Shown piece by piece: positions 1-10,674 of a stretch of 64,000 bases of DNA; positions within the stretch are counted from its first letter, which is position 1; each line of letters begins with the position of its first letter. Under the pieces are notes generated by a model that saw nothing but the letters and a program-made list of their open reading frames with translations, made no database searches and had not been told where the DNA came from. The stretch spans positions 13,061,241 to 13,125,240 of the forward strand of contig CM049318.1 of NCBI GenBank assembly GCA_026874595.1. Direction: 5' to 3'. The DNA is from Sipunculus nudus (taxonomy: Eukaryota; Annelida; Sipuncula; Golfingiida; Sipunculidae). Both the position numbers and the translations under genes were made by a program.

Positions 1-117
1 TGTTGTATGGCCTTTGCAATAAAATAATTCTAAAATTGCGATTGATTACAGTTATGTATAAATTTATAATTACTTATGTTACTGACACAGGCCGTATGTC
101 AGTAAATCGCCTGTTTT
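1..117. repeat. Diverged repeat shared with 10544-10660
   Basis: The first 117 bases match 10544-10660 closely in the same orientation, ending at the shared text 'caggccgtatgtcagtaaat'. The second copy lies about 3.7 kb downstream of gene 1, just before a decayed LINE. This could be a dispersed repeat, or the 3' flank of a further methyltransferase duplicon cut off by the left window edge. No coding capacity is apparent. Confidence 0.7.
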
Positions 118-1440
118 TGTTTATATTGGGTGTTAAGAGAACAGTCTTCAAATGTTAGTGTTACGTAATTTACTTCAGATGTCACTACAAGAGTGAAAGT
201 TTTAAGGAAGACAAATGCCACTAGGTGGCGTGTTACGTAGTCGGGTCGGTTGTTGCGCACTTTTTGTATTTTGTGTTGTCACCATGCTTGGAAAAAGACT
301 ATGGAGTGAAGAGTGGCATATTCAGTAAGTATGATGTATCATCCTCCTTATTATGCTATATAGATGTTTGAAATATGTGCTTATAAAGACGTTACTATGT
401 ATTCGTCATAATATTGTCAATATTTGACATTAACTTTTCTTATACACATTGTAATTATCGACACAAATATACAGCTTGAGCATATCTCCCTTTCACCCAC
501 ATGGTCATACTGTGTTTACCTGCTTACCTGATAAGTATTTTTTCCACTCTTTAGGCGTATAATTCATTATACGAGTCATTCTCTTTATATGTTTAATGTA
601 TTGGTTTATGTATGAAGATATAATGACTAATCTTAACTCTTTAGCCTGGTTGGTAAATCACTCGCATGTCGAAGCATTTGTATATCGAGGAGAGGGTCAT
701 AGACGTACCCTATTAGGTAAATACCGCCATGGTCTGACTGAATTGTCTTAGAGCTAAGCTTATGTGTAGTCGGTAATTCACTCGATCTACGAGGAGAGGA
801 TATTGGGCTGACCCTATCGTGTGATACCGCTGTGACTAGAACATGAAAAGAAATATGACTTTTATATTGTTATTAGCGCTTAATATCTGTGTATCGGTTT
901 CAGCTACATTATAACTAGACCCACGATATGCCCTGAGTGGTTGACTGTCCTGCGACCGCACTATGATGTAATTGAAGGTCTTTCCCTTATTCCCTTATTA
1001 GTATCATTAACCGTGTACCCGTAGACATATCTGTATATTGAATTCATTGTTCAATGTAGGAGTCATACATATATAGTAGTGGTTTGTCATGGGTTTGTAG
1101 CCAAGGGTATTTAGAGATATATTTGATGCATAACAATGTATGCATTCCATTCTGTCATACTCAATCTGTGTATTCTGTCGGTCTATATATATTATGTCAC
1201 ATTTGTGTATTACCATATATTCTTTTCTTTTTCTTATAGTTTCACCACGTTTGTACCTTCACCGTTTTCATCCTATGCACGACGTGTGATAAGCTTGTGT
1301 GTCCTCAGTAGAGGTATATAGGTCACAAACCTGCGTTAATTCATTCAACATCTGCAACAACTTGTCCACTTTGCATTCATTTAAGAGACTTGTTCACAAT
1401 ATGCCATTTATGTTATTTAAATCATACAATAATTACGGAT
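118..1440. other. No gene seen; one imperfect direct repeat
   Basis: No coding exon or known element could be recognised. About 652-739 and 771-837 form an imperfect direct repeat: each runs from a 'taa(a/t)tcactcg' block through 'cgaggagagg' and a '(t)accctat' block to 'taccgc...tctgact/tgtgact'. The short open frames here show no family resemblance. Confidence 0.5.
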
Positions 1441-1472
1441 AATGCATGATTTCAAACAGAATCCCATCCATT

Positions 1473-1556
1473 CTTTCTCTCTCTGTATGTCTCTCTCTCT
1501 GTCTTTGTCTCTGTCTCTACTCTCTCTCTCTCTCACTCACTCTCTCTCTCTCTCTG

Positions 1557-1619
<63 letters not shown>
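1473..1619. repeat. (CT)n microsatellite
   Basis: A long CT/TC dinucleotide tract interrupted by GTATGT, GTCTTTG and ACTCA variants. The cleanest stretch is about 1561-1619. Overlapping open frames rich in Leu and Ser are only translations of the repeat. Confidence 0.97.
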
Positions 1620-1622
<3 letters not shown>

Positions 1623-2349
1623 TTTGTCTATGTCTTCTCTCACTCCCTTTCTATCTCTCTCGTCCATACTGCATTAAAACATCTTTTATAATTAATACAA
1701 ACCCAAGATATAAAATACAGCAGCCCGAAAGTAGAAGCCATTTATGATTACATTCAAAACTCCAGGAATACAAAACACAGTACCAAAAACACAATATGTG
1801 CACCATGCAGTTTGATGTTAGGATAACTAGTGGATTCCAAGTAATCACAAACAATTGGAAATATTTGATTTTTACTCATATGAAGAATTGTTTGATTCCT
1901 TGCATAACCTATGTCATGTAAAGCCGATTAAAAAAAATAAAATTAAGCAAAGGAATTTTTAATTGAAAAACACTTTTTTAAATTAATTGATGTGAAAAAT
2001 ATAATTATATAATCTTTGGAAAGACAAACTACGAATTATTCATATTCAAAAGTTAGCTTTTGGTTCTGATTGATAGTGGGCGATAGAAACGGCTATTTTT
2101 GTGGCCTATCTACACGTTTTAATTTTTTTTTAATTGACCCTGCACGATCTATGTCTGACATCGACCATGCAGACAATTTGCAACTGCCGAAACCTGGGCT
2201 ACCACCCAAACAGAAGATAAACGAATGGAAAACTTTGACACACGCTTATGTTGCCTGCTAGTAGTGAGGTTGTAAACTAAGGGGGGAAATCAGATACAGA
2301 ACCAATACTATATAGTTATTGATGAGGCTCAAAAATGTACACTGCTACT
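1620..2349. other. No gene seen
   Basis: AT-rich sequence without recognisable exons. A 63-codon frame at 2070-2261 has no identifiable family. It could be the degraded 5' part of the LINE remnant that follows, but I cannot show that. Confidence 0.4.
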
Positions 2350-2997
2350 AGAAACAGCTTTAAAGTCCAGGCCAATAAATCAGCTTTGAGGTATTATAGA
2401 TGCAGCAGTGGAGGATAGAATGAAAAGCTATGGACACCTCATACAGAAGCTAACCAAAAGGTGAACAATTTAGAAAATAAACTGAGATGAACTGAACCGA
2501 CCACATCAATACTCAATACGCACTTGCAGAAGGAGGAAGTTAAAATTGTAATAAACATGGCCAGATGACTGTAAAATATTGACATTCAGTCCAACGATAT
2601 GGATATCTCACATGGATTTGCAAACCGTCACCACAGAGTAGATTCAGACCAATACTTGTAAATTTTTCGTCTCAAAGGTAGCGGTACTGAAAAGGAAACC
2701 TGACCTGAAAATGGCAGGCGAGGAGTCCAGGAGGATTACATCAATGAGGATCTCACTCGAGCCAGAGTAGGAATGTTGCACACTAATCTCGGAATGAAAA
2801 GAGAGCAACTTATAACAGACTGTTGGACCCATGATGGAAAGGTGTGTGTTAGGGACCACGGGTGTAAAGTTTACATATTCAACAGCAGGGGTAAATTTTA
2901 TTCATGGGTGCAGGTAGTACAACAACATAAAATCCTATTAATAGAGGCCATTCAGACCAACCCACAACTAACTTCGTCACCAGGACAGGAAAGTTAA
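2350..2997 (+). pseudogene. Decayed L1-like LINE ORF1 protein remnant
   Basis: The last part (about 2743-2996) reads in one frame as INEDLTRARVGMLH, then GMKREQLITDCWTHDGKVCV and RDHGCKVY, ending in a TAA. This is the layout of the C-terminal region of L1-type ORF1 RNA-binding proteins (an 'NEDLT.AR..L...R.LKR' block followed by 'W..DGKI.V.D..G.V'). Upstream, about 2400-2530 gives short coiled-coil-like pieces in shifting frames (for example KLTKR, then NNLENKL after a stop), as expected of the ORF1 coiled coil. Stops and frameshifts separate the pieces, so this is a dead copy. It may belong to the same LINE family as the reverse transcriptase remnant at 10.7-13.1 kb, but it is not contiguous with it. 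Confidence 0.65.
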
Positions 2998-3410
2998 ACT
3001 ATGTTCTTTGTTGAATATATGTGCCTGTCTATATCATATTGTACATTATATTTCATTTGAAGTAATGTTTCGCGCATTGCTATTGTGTGGAGTTATCTTT
3101 AAAAGCGGAGCCGGTCTCAACATATAATGTTCACACATTTCGGTAAAAACAGTCAGTCTATTAATTAATATTCTGAAAGGAATGCGGATACCATTTAGTT
3201 CTCACTAAAACATTGCCTCCCGGATTCTTCATTCACTGTTTTTTTCTAAATAAAACCTCCTTCATTATCTGATCTGTTCTATAGTAATATGAGCATTGTG
3301 CTTTGTGTACTTTGAAACAATAAAAGTTTTTTGTTATATTTAATAATACCATCACTTTGAATGCTGTAATTGTATATTACTCTCACATTTTACACAGAAC
3401 TTGAACGTAA
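2998..3410. other. No gene seen
   Basis: AT-rich DNA downstream of the LINE ORF1 remnant. It may include LINE-derived untranslated sequence, but nothing diagnostic is visible. Confidence 0.4.
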
Positions 3411-3560
3411 TTGAAAAGTAATTGTTCAAACAATTACTTTTCAAAAGTAATCGATTACAAGTACAATTACTTTTCAGGATTTCAGAAAGTAATCGGTTAC
3501 AAGTACAATTACTTGAAAAAGTAATTGTTATTACAATAACTTCAATTGCAATTACTTTTG
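3411..3560. repeat. Palindrome-rich AATTACTTTT repeat block
   Basis: Many direct and inverted copies of aattactttt / aaaagtaatt alternate with 'taatcgattacaagtacaat' and its variant 'taatcggttacaagtacaat'. Such GTAATCGATTAC-type sub-repeats are typical of termini or subterminal regions of non-autonomous DNA transposons, possibly hAT-like. I cannot see target-site duplications or a transposase, so the class is not assigned. Confidence 0.55.
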
Positions 3561-3570
3561 GACCAAACTC

Positions 3571-3604
3571 TGGTAGTAGTAGTGATAGTAGTACTAGTAG
3601 TAGT
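3571..3604. repeat. (TAG)n-like trinucleotide tract
   Basis: An interrupted tag/tagtga/tagtac trinucleotide run next to the palindrome-rich block. Confidence 0.8.
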
Positions 3605-3955
3605 ACCGTTCGTACGGAATCGTACCACCATTTTTTAAAATTTGCTATTTCTTATAGTGCAACCTTTAAAATTGGCCAGTATTCAGGAGTGAAAAGTTAA
3701 TCAATATCAGGCTTGACTTGCCTTACTTCCGTCATAGCTGAGGCGAATCTACGTTTTAACGATGAATCATTTTTTCTTTATATATTTGCAATTCTGTATA
3801 AAACTTCATTTTACATACAGACATGCACTTCAGTGGCAGATTATGGACCTGTCTCAATTAATATAAAGGTTTTGTAAAGTAAAGCTAGTTCTGTTTACAT
3901 CACGTTTTACCATCCGTATTATTTGGGGAGTGAGATACTTATTGATCTGGCTACG

Positions 3956-4099
3956 ATGTCAGTGCAGAAAGATATTGAGATCGATCCTCCCGATGTATTA
4001 TCCGAGTTTGTCACAGGACATCCCAGGAAACTACATAAAATCTTATTAGAGGGATTAGAGGACGGCGACACAGATACGCATTGCACCTGCAGTAATTAA
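3956..4099 (+). CDS. Possible 47-residue small ORF or exon fragment
   Basis: An ATG-to-TAA frame of 48 codons begins MSVQKDIEIDPPDVLSEF and ends THCTCSN. Its composition is acidic and mixed, more protein-like than the surrounding AT-rich frames, with Asp/Glu-rich stretches and two Cys near the end. It is not retained upstream of gene 2, although that region is otherwise related, so there is no comparative support. It may be a chance frame or a transposon fragment. I do not recognise the family. Confidence 0.2.
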   Translation: MSVQKDIEIDPPDVLSEFVTGHPRKLHKILLEGLEDGDTDTHCTCSN

Positions 4100-4271
4100 T
4101 GTATTGTTTAATATCATGCAGTATATAATACATAAAGCAATGTATTGAGTATGCTAACATGGCGTAAGTTATGTTATTGCTTTCAAGCAAAGTATATTAA
4201 TGAAATGTAACAGCATATCAGTCTGTTTTGCGTATGTCGGTTTCATTGTTATGTGGGTATTGGCGTGTTTT

Positions 4272-4366
4272 GAAATGTAAAAACGACCGGTGACCGAAAT
4301 GTACAAGCAGCTCGCGTGTCACGTTACATTTGTTCGCGTGATTTAACGTTTGGCCTATAGTGGTCT
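4272..4366 (+). promoter_or_regulatory. Conserved 5'-flank block of gene 1
   Basis: This block includes 'ggtgaccgaaatgtacaag' and then 'acatttgttcgcgtga'. It recurs at 16457-16533, 5' of gene 2, and more weakly in every 7.6 kb unit (27971-28025 in unit 1). It lies about 600-800 bases upstream of coding exon 1 in genes 1 and 2. Preservation next to the same gene suggests a promoter or a 5' untranslated exon. No clear TATA box is visible. It could also be preserved simply because it is part of the duplicon. Confidence 0.35.
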
Positions 4367-4946
4367 TAATTGAAAACTGTCCCTGTGTAATTATATATAT
4401 AAATACATAACGTACTTGTGTGATAATTTCGCCAGCTCAAAAACGGCCCATTAGAGGCTGTTTTTGTTTATAATTGATTGTACCGACATAAACTGACCTA
4501 CATTGAGGACCTACCATAATTACCTGGGGTTAACCGTAAGCTGTTGTGTTTTGTGTTCGTATCTTAGTAATCATTTCGAGTTTATCAAGGCTGTTGTAGC
4601 TGTTGTCGTACGTCTTGATAATCTTGTAAGTCGGGTGTTTTCTTTGTGAGATAAAGGTTTTTAAGATTTAGTGTTTCTTTTGTCCAAATACTGCTCCGAT
4701 TACTTTAAATTGATGCATTCAATGTGTATTTACGTTTTCTTCCGACATAATTCTAACTTTAGATTAATTATATCGAAATAGCTCTGCTCTTACATAAGGG
4801 CCTTGGTTTGTTAAGGATTGTTCCTTTAACTGAAAATAAAGAGACCCTTTTCATGAAGGATTGAAATTACAATCTCACCTGCGAATAACGCATTCCTCTA
4901 AGTTACTAATGACTTGTCTAGGTTTCCAGGGTTTTTTTTAGGAAGC

Positions 4947-6810
4947 ATGGACCGCCGTGTCACAGATATGTACAAGTCAGCTTTTGATGGAAGGATTTAT
5001 TTAGATACGTCTTACAACATATTTCATGGACAATCATCCGCCTATCCTTTCTTCCGCAAAGATAAAGTGCAGTTGGAGCTGGATAATTTTAAATATGGTC
5101 GGTTCTTGTCAGTTCAATTCACAATATAACGAACTGTCAAATTCTACCATTTAAAGTTTTCATATTTCAAGATTTATTCAGACTATTTATACTTTGGGGA
5201 ATGATTCACTAGGTTGGACGGATAAAATCACTGATAAACGTAATTATAATCTTACCTAACAGTTATAGATATTCTATCATTTATTTTAGTTTAAAGAAAT
5301 CATTACTATTTATAAGATAGAGCATTCTGAATAAAGGAATATTCATTCATGTAAAATTGTGTCACTTTCATTGTACTTCTGGACATAAAGTAATATCGAT
5401 GAATTATCAATATTTCATGTATTCATCTTAATAAATGCTGTTATTTCATGGGGATCTTTGATTGTACATTAATGCTATACCTCAGTGTAACTGGCTAAGA
5501 TCAGATTCAAGGTTATAGGAAAGTAATATTGATACACAAAAAAAAAGGAACAACAACTTTTTTTTATAATTTGAAGTGTATTATAAATTCTTCACAGGAA
5601 ATATTAAAGGCCATAGACTTCTGGAAATCGGCTGTGGTCCAAGTATCGATTTCACCATTGTTCCGTGCCTCTACTTCAATGAGGTTTATATGGCCGACTT
5701 CAGCAAAGGTTCGCGAAATGACATTGATCTGTGGCGTTTGGGGTCGCCACGGGCATTTGACTGGTCCGGATATTTCAAACATATCATGCACCTTGAAGGC
5801 AATGGGTATGTAACATATAATCAGATATATGATTAAATACGGTAACTTATGAACAGAAATTGTTTGTGTTTGAAAGAACGCCATCTCGCGGTTGTCATTT
5901 CATATTCAGGTTTTCCGTGCATCAGTCTATCAGTCCTACTGTCCGTTTATTCTTCACGCTCTTTCACACATTAACTCAAGGAATGTTCCCGCAACTCTTA
6001 AAATTTTACTAAACAACGTTCAATGGATGTTCCATGCATAACTGCACATCCATTGTTACTGGAAATATGGCCACAAGTCTACCGTCTTGAGGATCTAACT
6101 ATCCTGACCATTTCTTTTGATTTTAATTCAGTAAGTGTGTGTTTCCGCCATGGAAATTGGGATTCATATATTCATATATTGACATATCACTTCTGTTAAA
6201 GTAAACTGCCAAGCCGGCATGTTAACCTAATTCAACTCCGGATGTTCAAGTTATTAATGCTGCGGCCGACATCAAAAAACCTGAAAAGGCATTATATTAC
6301 GTATAGAAACATTTTCAGGTCGACATGTACTGCGTTAACAAATTGTCATCTTAATTATCTTAAAGGTATTCATGGGAAAAACGTCAAGCAGAGTTAAAAT
6401 AAAAGGTCAAGGCTGTCTTCCCCTGTGACATACTCCAGAACAACCCCCTGTCACCCAATCAGCTGGAACCGTTTGATTGCGTCATCACTGCCAGCTGTCT
6501 TATCTCCGCCTGTGCCAATGAGGAGGACTTTATTGCTGCCATGGAAAATGTCGCAGACCTTGTGAAGTCAGGTGGAGATTTTTTATCATTCACTGCGCTT
6601 TGAAATACAATATATTCAGTTGCCGGGAAGGTCTTCCCCTTGTTAAATATTGATGAAAATCTACATAAATATGCTATTGAAAAGGCTGGTCTTTTCATAA
6701 AAACAACCATAACCAAGTACCTTGATAGCCAAGTGAGAGTCAACTTTGACCATATTACAGATCTTAAAGGTTACACAATGGTTCATGCTGTTAAAGAAGC
6801 AACAAACTAG
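4947..6810 (+). pseudogene. NNMT/PNMT-like methyltransferase gene 1, broken by two stops
   Basis: Coding exons are 4947-5097, 5598-5805 and 6366-6810. The gene belongs to the NNMT/PNMT/TEMT family of SAM-dependent small-molecule N-methyltransferases. Exon 1 gives MDRRVTDMYKSAFDGRIYLD; exon 2 carries the SAM-binding motif LLEIGCGPS and FDWSGYFKHIMHLEGNG; exon 3 gives VKAVFPCDIL and FDCVITASC. Splicing would be phase 1 then phase 2, as in gene 2. The donor of intron 1 is GTCGGT (weaker than GTAGGT in gene 2) and that of intron 2 is GTATGT. Exon 3 has an in-frame TAA at 6400-6402, where gene 2 has TCA, and a TGA at 6601-6603, where gene 2 has GGA. Without these stops the frame would be 267 residues. 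A pyrimidine tract and AG lie 5 nt before the ATG, implying an upstream untranslated exon. Both stops are single-base changes, so the gene died recently, or these are sequencing errors. Confidence 0.85.
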
Positions 6811-6817
6811 CTTCAAG

Positions 6818-6823
6818 AATAAA
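6818..6823 (+). terminator. Polyadenylation signal of gene 1
   Basis: AATAAA lies 8 bases after the gene 1 stop codon. This is very close, and no downstream GU-rich element was confirmed. Confidence 0.4.
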
Positions 6824-9800
6824 TATAAATTCCTGTCTGATGACAACTTCATATATTTGTTTTCGTATAAGTTAAAAAGCCTTTCAACTAAACTATATTT
6901 TTTTTGCTTATAACTGAAAAATGGCAAGATATTTTGATATATTCTTACCCTGACTTTCCTTTTGCAGAGTCACTCAGCATATTTCATCAATCGTATATAA
7001 TAGACACCAATCTTGAGATACATTACCTTTTGAATAACCTATTAATTAATTGTGTTTTATCTTCTTCTAACAATGTCCCACAAAGTGTGCCAAATCTGAT
7101 TTTTAACGTATCAATACTGACGAAAACTACAGCATGTGTATTATTTGTGGCAATTTTACCAGGATACATGTATATTGTAATCCGTAGTCCATTTTGTAAG
7201 AAAAGTGCTCTTAATTTAAGAAAGGACACTAATCCCTGATTTGATGAATGCCCGTAAAAGTGTTCATTTTCTTGACCATGTCTGATCGAAGATTTTGAGT
7301 CGGCCCGAAAGCAGAGAAAGTCGTACAGGAGAATTATAGTCAAATATGTCAGAAGACAACCAATCAGAGTAACATAATGTTGATAAGAAAATACTTTAAG
7401 CCATTTCATATTTTAGCGTTTATTAAAATTTATAAATAAAAACCACAATAAACCTTGAAATTATCAGAACTCTGGATGCATATTCTATCGAACGAACTGT
7501 TATTTGATTGAATCACTTGTATTGAAACGGATACATGTAGTTTAGCTGTGATTCTGAAAATTAACATGCAACAACCAAAAAAAATCATTTGATCGAACTC
7601 AGACAGGATAGAACTTAAGTTTGAACCCAAGACATATGTTGGTTAGAGATATTATCCAGGTCATAAAAACACAGTGGTTCTGTTGCACGCTTAATCACCT
7701 ATTCAAAATATAACTTCTGAAGACGACCATAGATATATATCTATTTTCTTTTTTTTTTGCTGCCACATATTAACTGATTTTAAATCTAGCCCAATGACGG
7801 TAAAATGTGAACCATAATTCAGATAGCTACATGATGATACAAATAGTTCAAGCGTAATGGTTAGCTGGGGAAAAAATGTAGGTTGTATTTCATATATCTC
7901 TGCATGTGTATGATGATAAAGTTGTTACATGACTTATAAGTTGAAACAAATATCCAGAGTTGGCAGTAGGGGGCAATGTGAGATGCAAGACGTGAGGTCG
8001 GTTCCCTGTTGATGGGGCATCAGAATATGACAGGCACATTTTGTAACCAGAAAATAGGCCAGATTATTGTTATGGTGAAGTGCTGAATTTATAAGAGGGT
8101 CAATGGGTCACAGCACAGTAATCAGTATCGTCTTTTTTATGTCGATAATTCAGCCTTTCTCAATAAATACCAGAAAATATATGTTTGTGTCTAATATATG
8201 TTTGATTCACCTTATGCAACGGACATTTGGTGATACATTAGTGTGCATAAGCGCCATTTGTATTAAAGTCATGTGCTTCTGTGTACCCAACCACCAATTG
8301 ATGTTAATAAACAGTAACAACCAATGTAAAGCTTTGTATCTTTGTATCTGGTGTGATTTATTATGCACAGGCATACTCTTAGGACCTGCACTTTACATCT
8401 ATTTGATAATGTTTTCTTTTCTGAGGAAAAAAAACCCTATGTGTTTTAATTCTGCAATAGCAGCACCAACGACAGCATCAAAAACGGCATTTAAATGCAG
8501 CAGTTTATTTGACTGATCTGTACTATGGATATTGTGGCAACATAATAAAGACTCTTTTGACATATATGAGTTATATGTTTCCACAGTACTTTATTAACCC
8601 AAACCTATATCAAGTTTTCTGATCAGTCTACAATAGAGATCATTAGATATAAACATTAGATGCGACGTTAGTAACTTAAGGGTTTTAGCATAAGCGGGAA
8701 CCGCTGTAATTTGCACCCAAAGATTTCAAATAAATTTCAGTTAAACTTTAGTGTGAGGACGACACGCTTGTCTTTTTTTATCATTACAACATGAAGTAAA
8801 TATTTAGACCATTCCAGTACAAGGAACATGTCTAACATACCTAGATACAACACCTGTGTCTGGTAATTATCTGCACTACCTCATTTTTGGACATATATCA
8901 CACTCACATATGATTCTATGATGTGTTTTTGTTGAAGGAGCAATGTTTTTATACACATTTTAAATTTAAAAAAGATTAATTATTTTCGTTTGCAGGCTAT
9001 TCAGAATTTCTTCCCACGCATTAATAGTCATAAAAGTACAATTCAAACACTGCCAGGTGCTTTGAGTATTTTATTGCGTATTTTAATTCATATATTTTGA
9101 GTTATTTTCAGTCAGGGATTTTATACGTCCTACCTGCGCTGCGATTGCACCAAAAGTGGATTAACTACGAATTCCCTCATCAAGGGTTTGATTTGCTCTT
9201 TGGATATTCATCAGTTAATCCAGCTTCTCGCAGTGGCATGGTTTCAGGACCATCAAATATGACCACTGGTGAACCTTTAAAACTTTGATCACGTTTCTTA
9301 GGATCAACGCTCTGTTGCAATGATAAATTGTACTCAGTATCAGAATACTTATTATGTATGATTCAATATTCTGTTCCTCGTAAATTTGAAATGATAATCC
9401 ATCCAAAATGACCTTTGCGTCTGAGCCTATACAGTTTATAAGTGTCATTGTTCACACGTTTCACTGTTATTCGTCGAGTCAAACCTTAGCGATGAATCTT
9501 ATAGACAACAGTCTGGGTTAATTACTGATGAGGCTGTCGCTCATTGTTTTCTTCGTGATCAGATGACTGGTAGTACCAGCTGAAATCAATATCTAATGGG
9601 TGACATCTTCGTTCAACTGCGATTCTCAAACTACAGATATAGTTACATTGGCAGTTGCTGAACACTTAAGATACTTTCTTATCTCACACCATATTTGACG
9701 GGACCGACTGATAAAAGAACCACAACATCATAATGGAACAAATTACCTAGCGAATGTTCCGCAGACGAGCCTAGATAAGACTATATGCCTATAAGACTAG

Positions 9801-10543
9801 AAATATATATTCACAGATATGCAGGCCTCCGATATGCGATCGGTCTTTAATCGTGGGTACACCGCAGCCCATGTGTAAACCCACTTATTGATCCCCCTTT
9901 TTAGTCCTTTGTCTTATAACGTAATTCCATATAAACATTTCAGTATTTAACTTTTGTAACAAACATTATAATTGTTCCTCGCAGATTTGTCAGCAGAGCG
10001 AACTGGTATTTAAGAAAATAAAAGTTGTCGGATGACATATTATTCGGTGAGGCAGTTAAAAAAAAATTAAACGTAATTTAAGTTTATTAATTCACTTATT
10101 TCATGTAATTACTACATGTCCATGTGCTTTCTAAGGGATTTCTTAAATATGCTGAGAGGGGGCGTTACTGAAGTAAAAGTAAAGATATATTAATTGAAAA
10201 TTGATCACAATCCTTACTTCAAATCAATTGAAAAAGCAACTGGGAAAACATGAGCATATAATAACTATAATTTTAGTATGATTACTGTACATGCATGCAG
10301 CAAATGGGACAAATTAAGGAACAAATTGTCACGGTCTGTATTATTGTAATTTTAGCATTTAAAGGTATACATACGTGGAATCATATGTATTCTATTTACA
10401 CTGCGAGAATGTCTGCACATGTTTTATTAATTGTTTAACTTACAAGTCTTCAATTAATATTGAAATATATCCAGGAAAGGATATTGATTCATATTATTTA
10501 TATTGCATTTAATGTGATTGTATAAATCAAATATATGAATAAG
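6824..10543. other. Gene 1 3' flank and intergenic DNA; no gene seen
   Basis: Most of 7240-9730 is the left duplicon. The longest open frames (7023-7409 minus and 8103-8516 plus) are not preserved as frames in the related sequence at 19.4-20.2 kb, which argues against coding. 9730-10543 has no recognisable feature. Confidence 0.5.
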
Positions 10544-10660
10544 TGTTGTATGACCTTAGCAATAAACCAATTTTAAAATTGCGATTGATTACGGTTATGT
10601 ATAAATTTATTATTATTTATGTTACTGACACAGGCCGTATGTCAGTAAATCTCCTGTTTT
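10544..10660. repeat. Second copy of the window-start repeat
   Basis: Matches 1-117 with scattered substitutions. Homology stops where the LINE-related sequence begins ('ccggcagtttgtcccggcag'), so the LINE may have inserted at or near this point. Confidence 0.7.
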
Positions 10661-10674
10661 CCGGCAGTTTGTCC

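Larger units (their letters stand above)
4264..9730 (+). repeat. Left copy of an old ~5 kb duplication containing gene 1
   Basis: Matches to 16458-21240 run in the same order on the same strand: the 5' flank (4272-4366 with 16457-16533; 4430-4530 with 16738-16850), all three exons and parts of both introns of the methyltransferase gene, the 3' flank (7240-7330 with 19505-19590; 8270-8350 with 20105-20180), and the distal segment (9281-9460 with 20811-20995; 9540-9720 with 21060-21240). Many substitutions and indels separate the copies, so this duplication is much older than the 7.6 kb array. The segment at 9000-9280 is largely missing from the other copy. Confidence 0.8.

Noticed and set aside
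1442-1747. 101-codon Leu/Ser repeat frame
   Set aside because: It is a translation of the CT microsatellite.
8103-8516. 137-codon + strand frame rich in hydrophobic residues
   Set aside because: The related sequence at about 19.94-20.2 kb in the right duplicon does not keep the frame, so there is no sign of selection for a protein.
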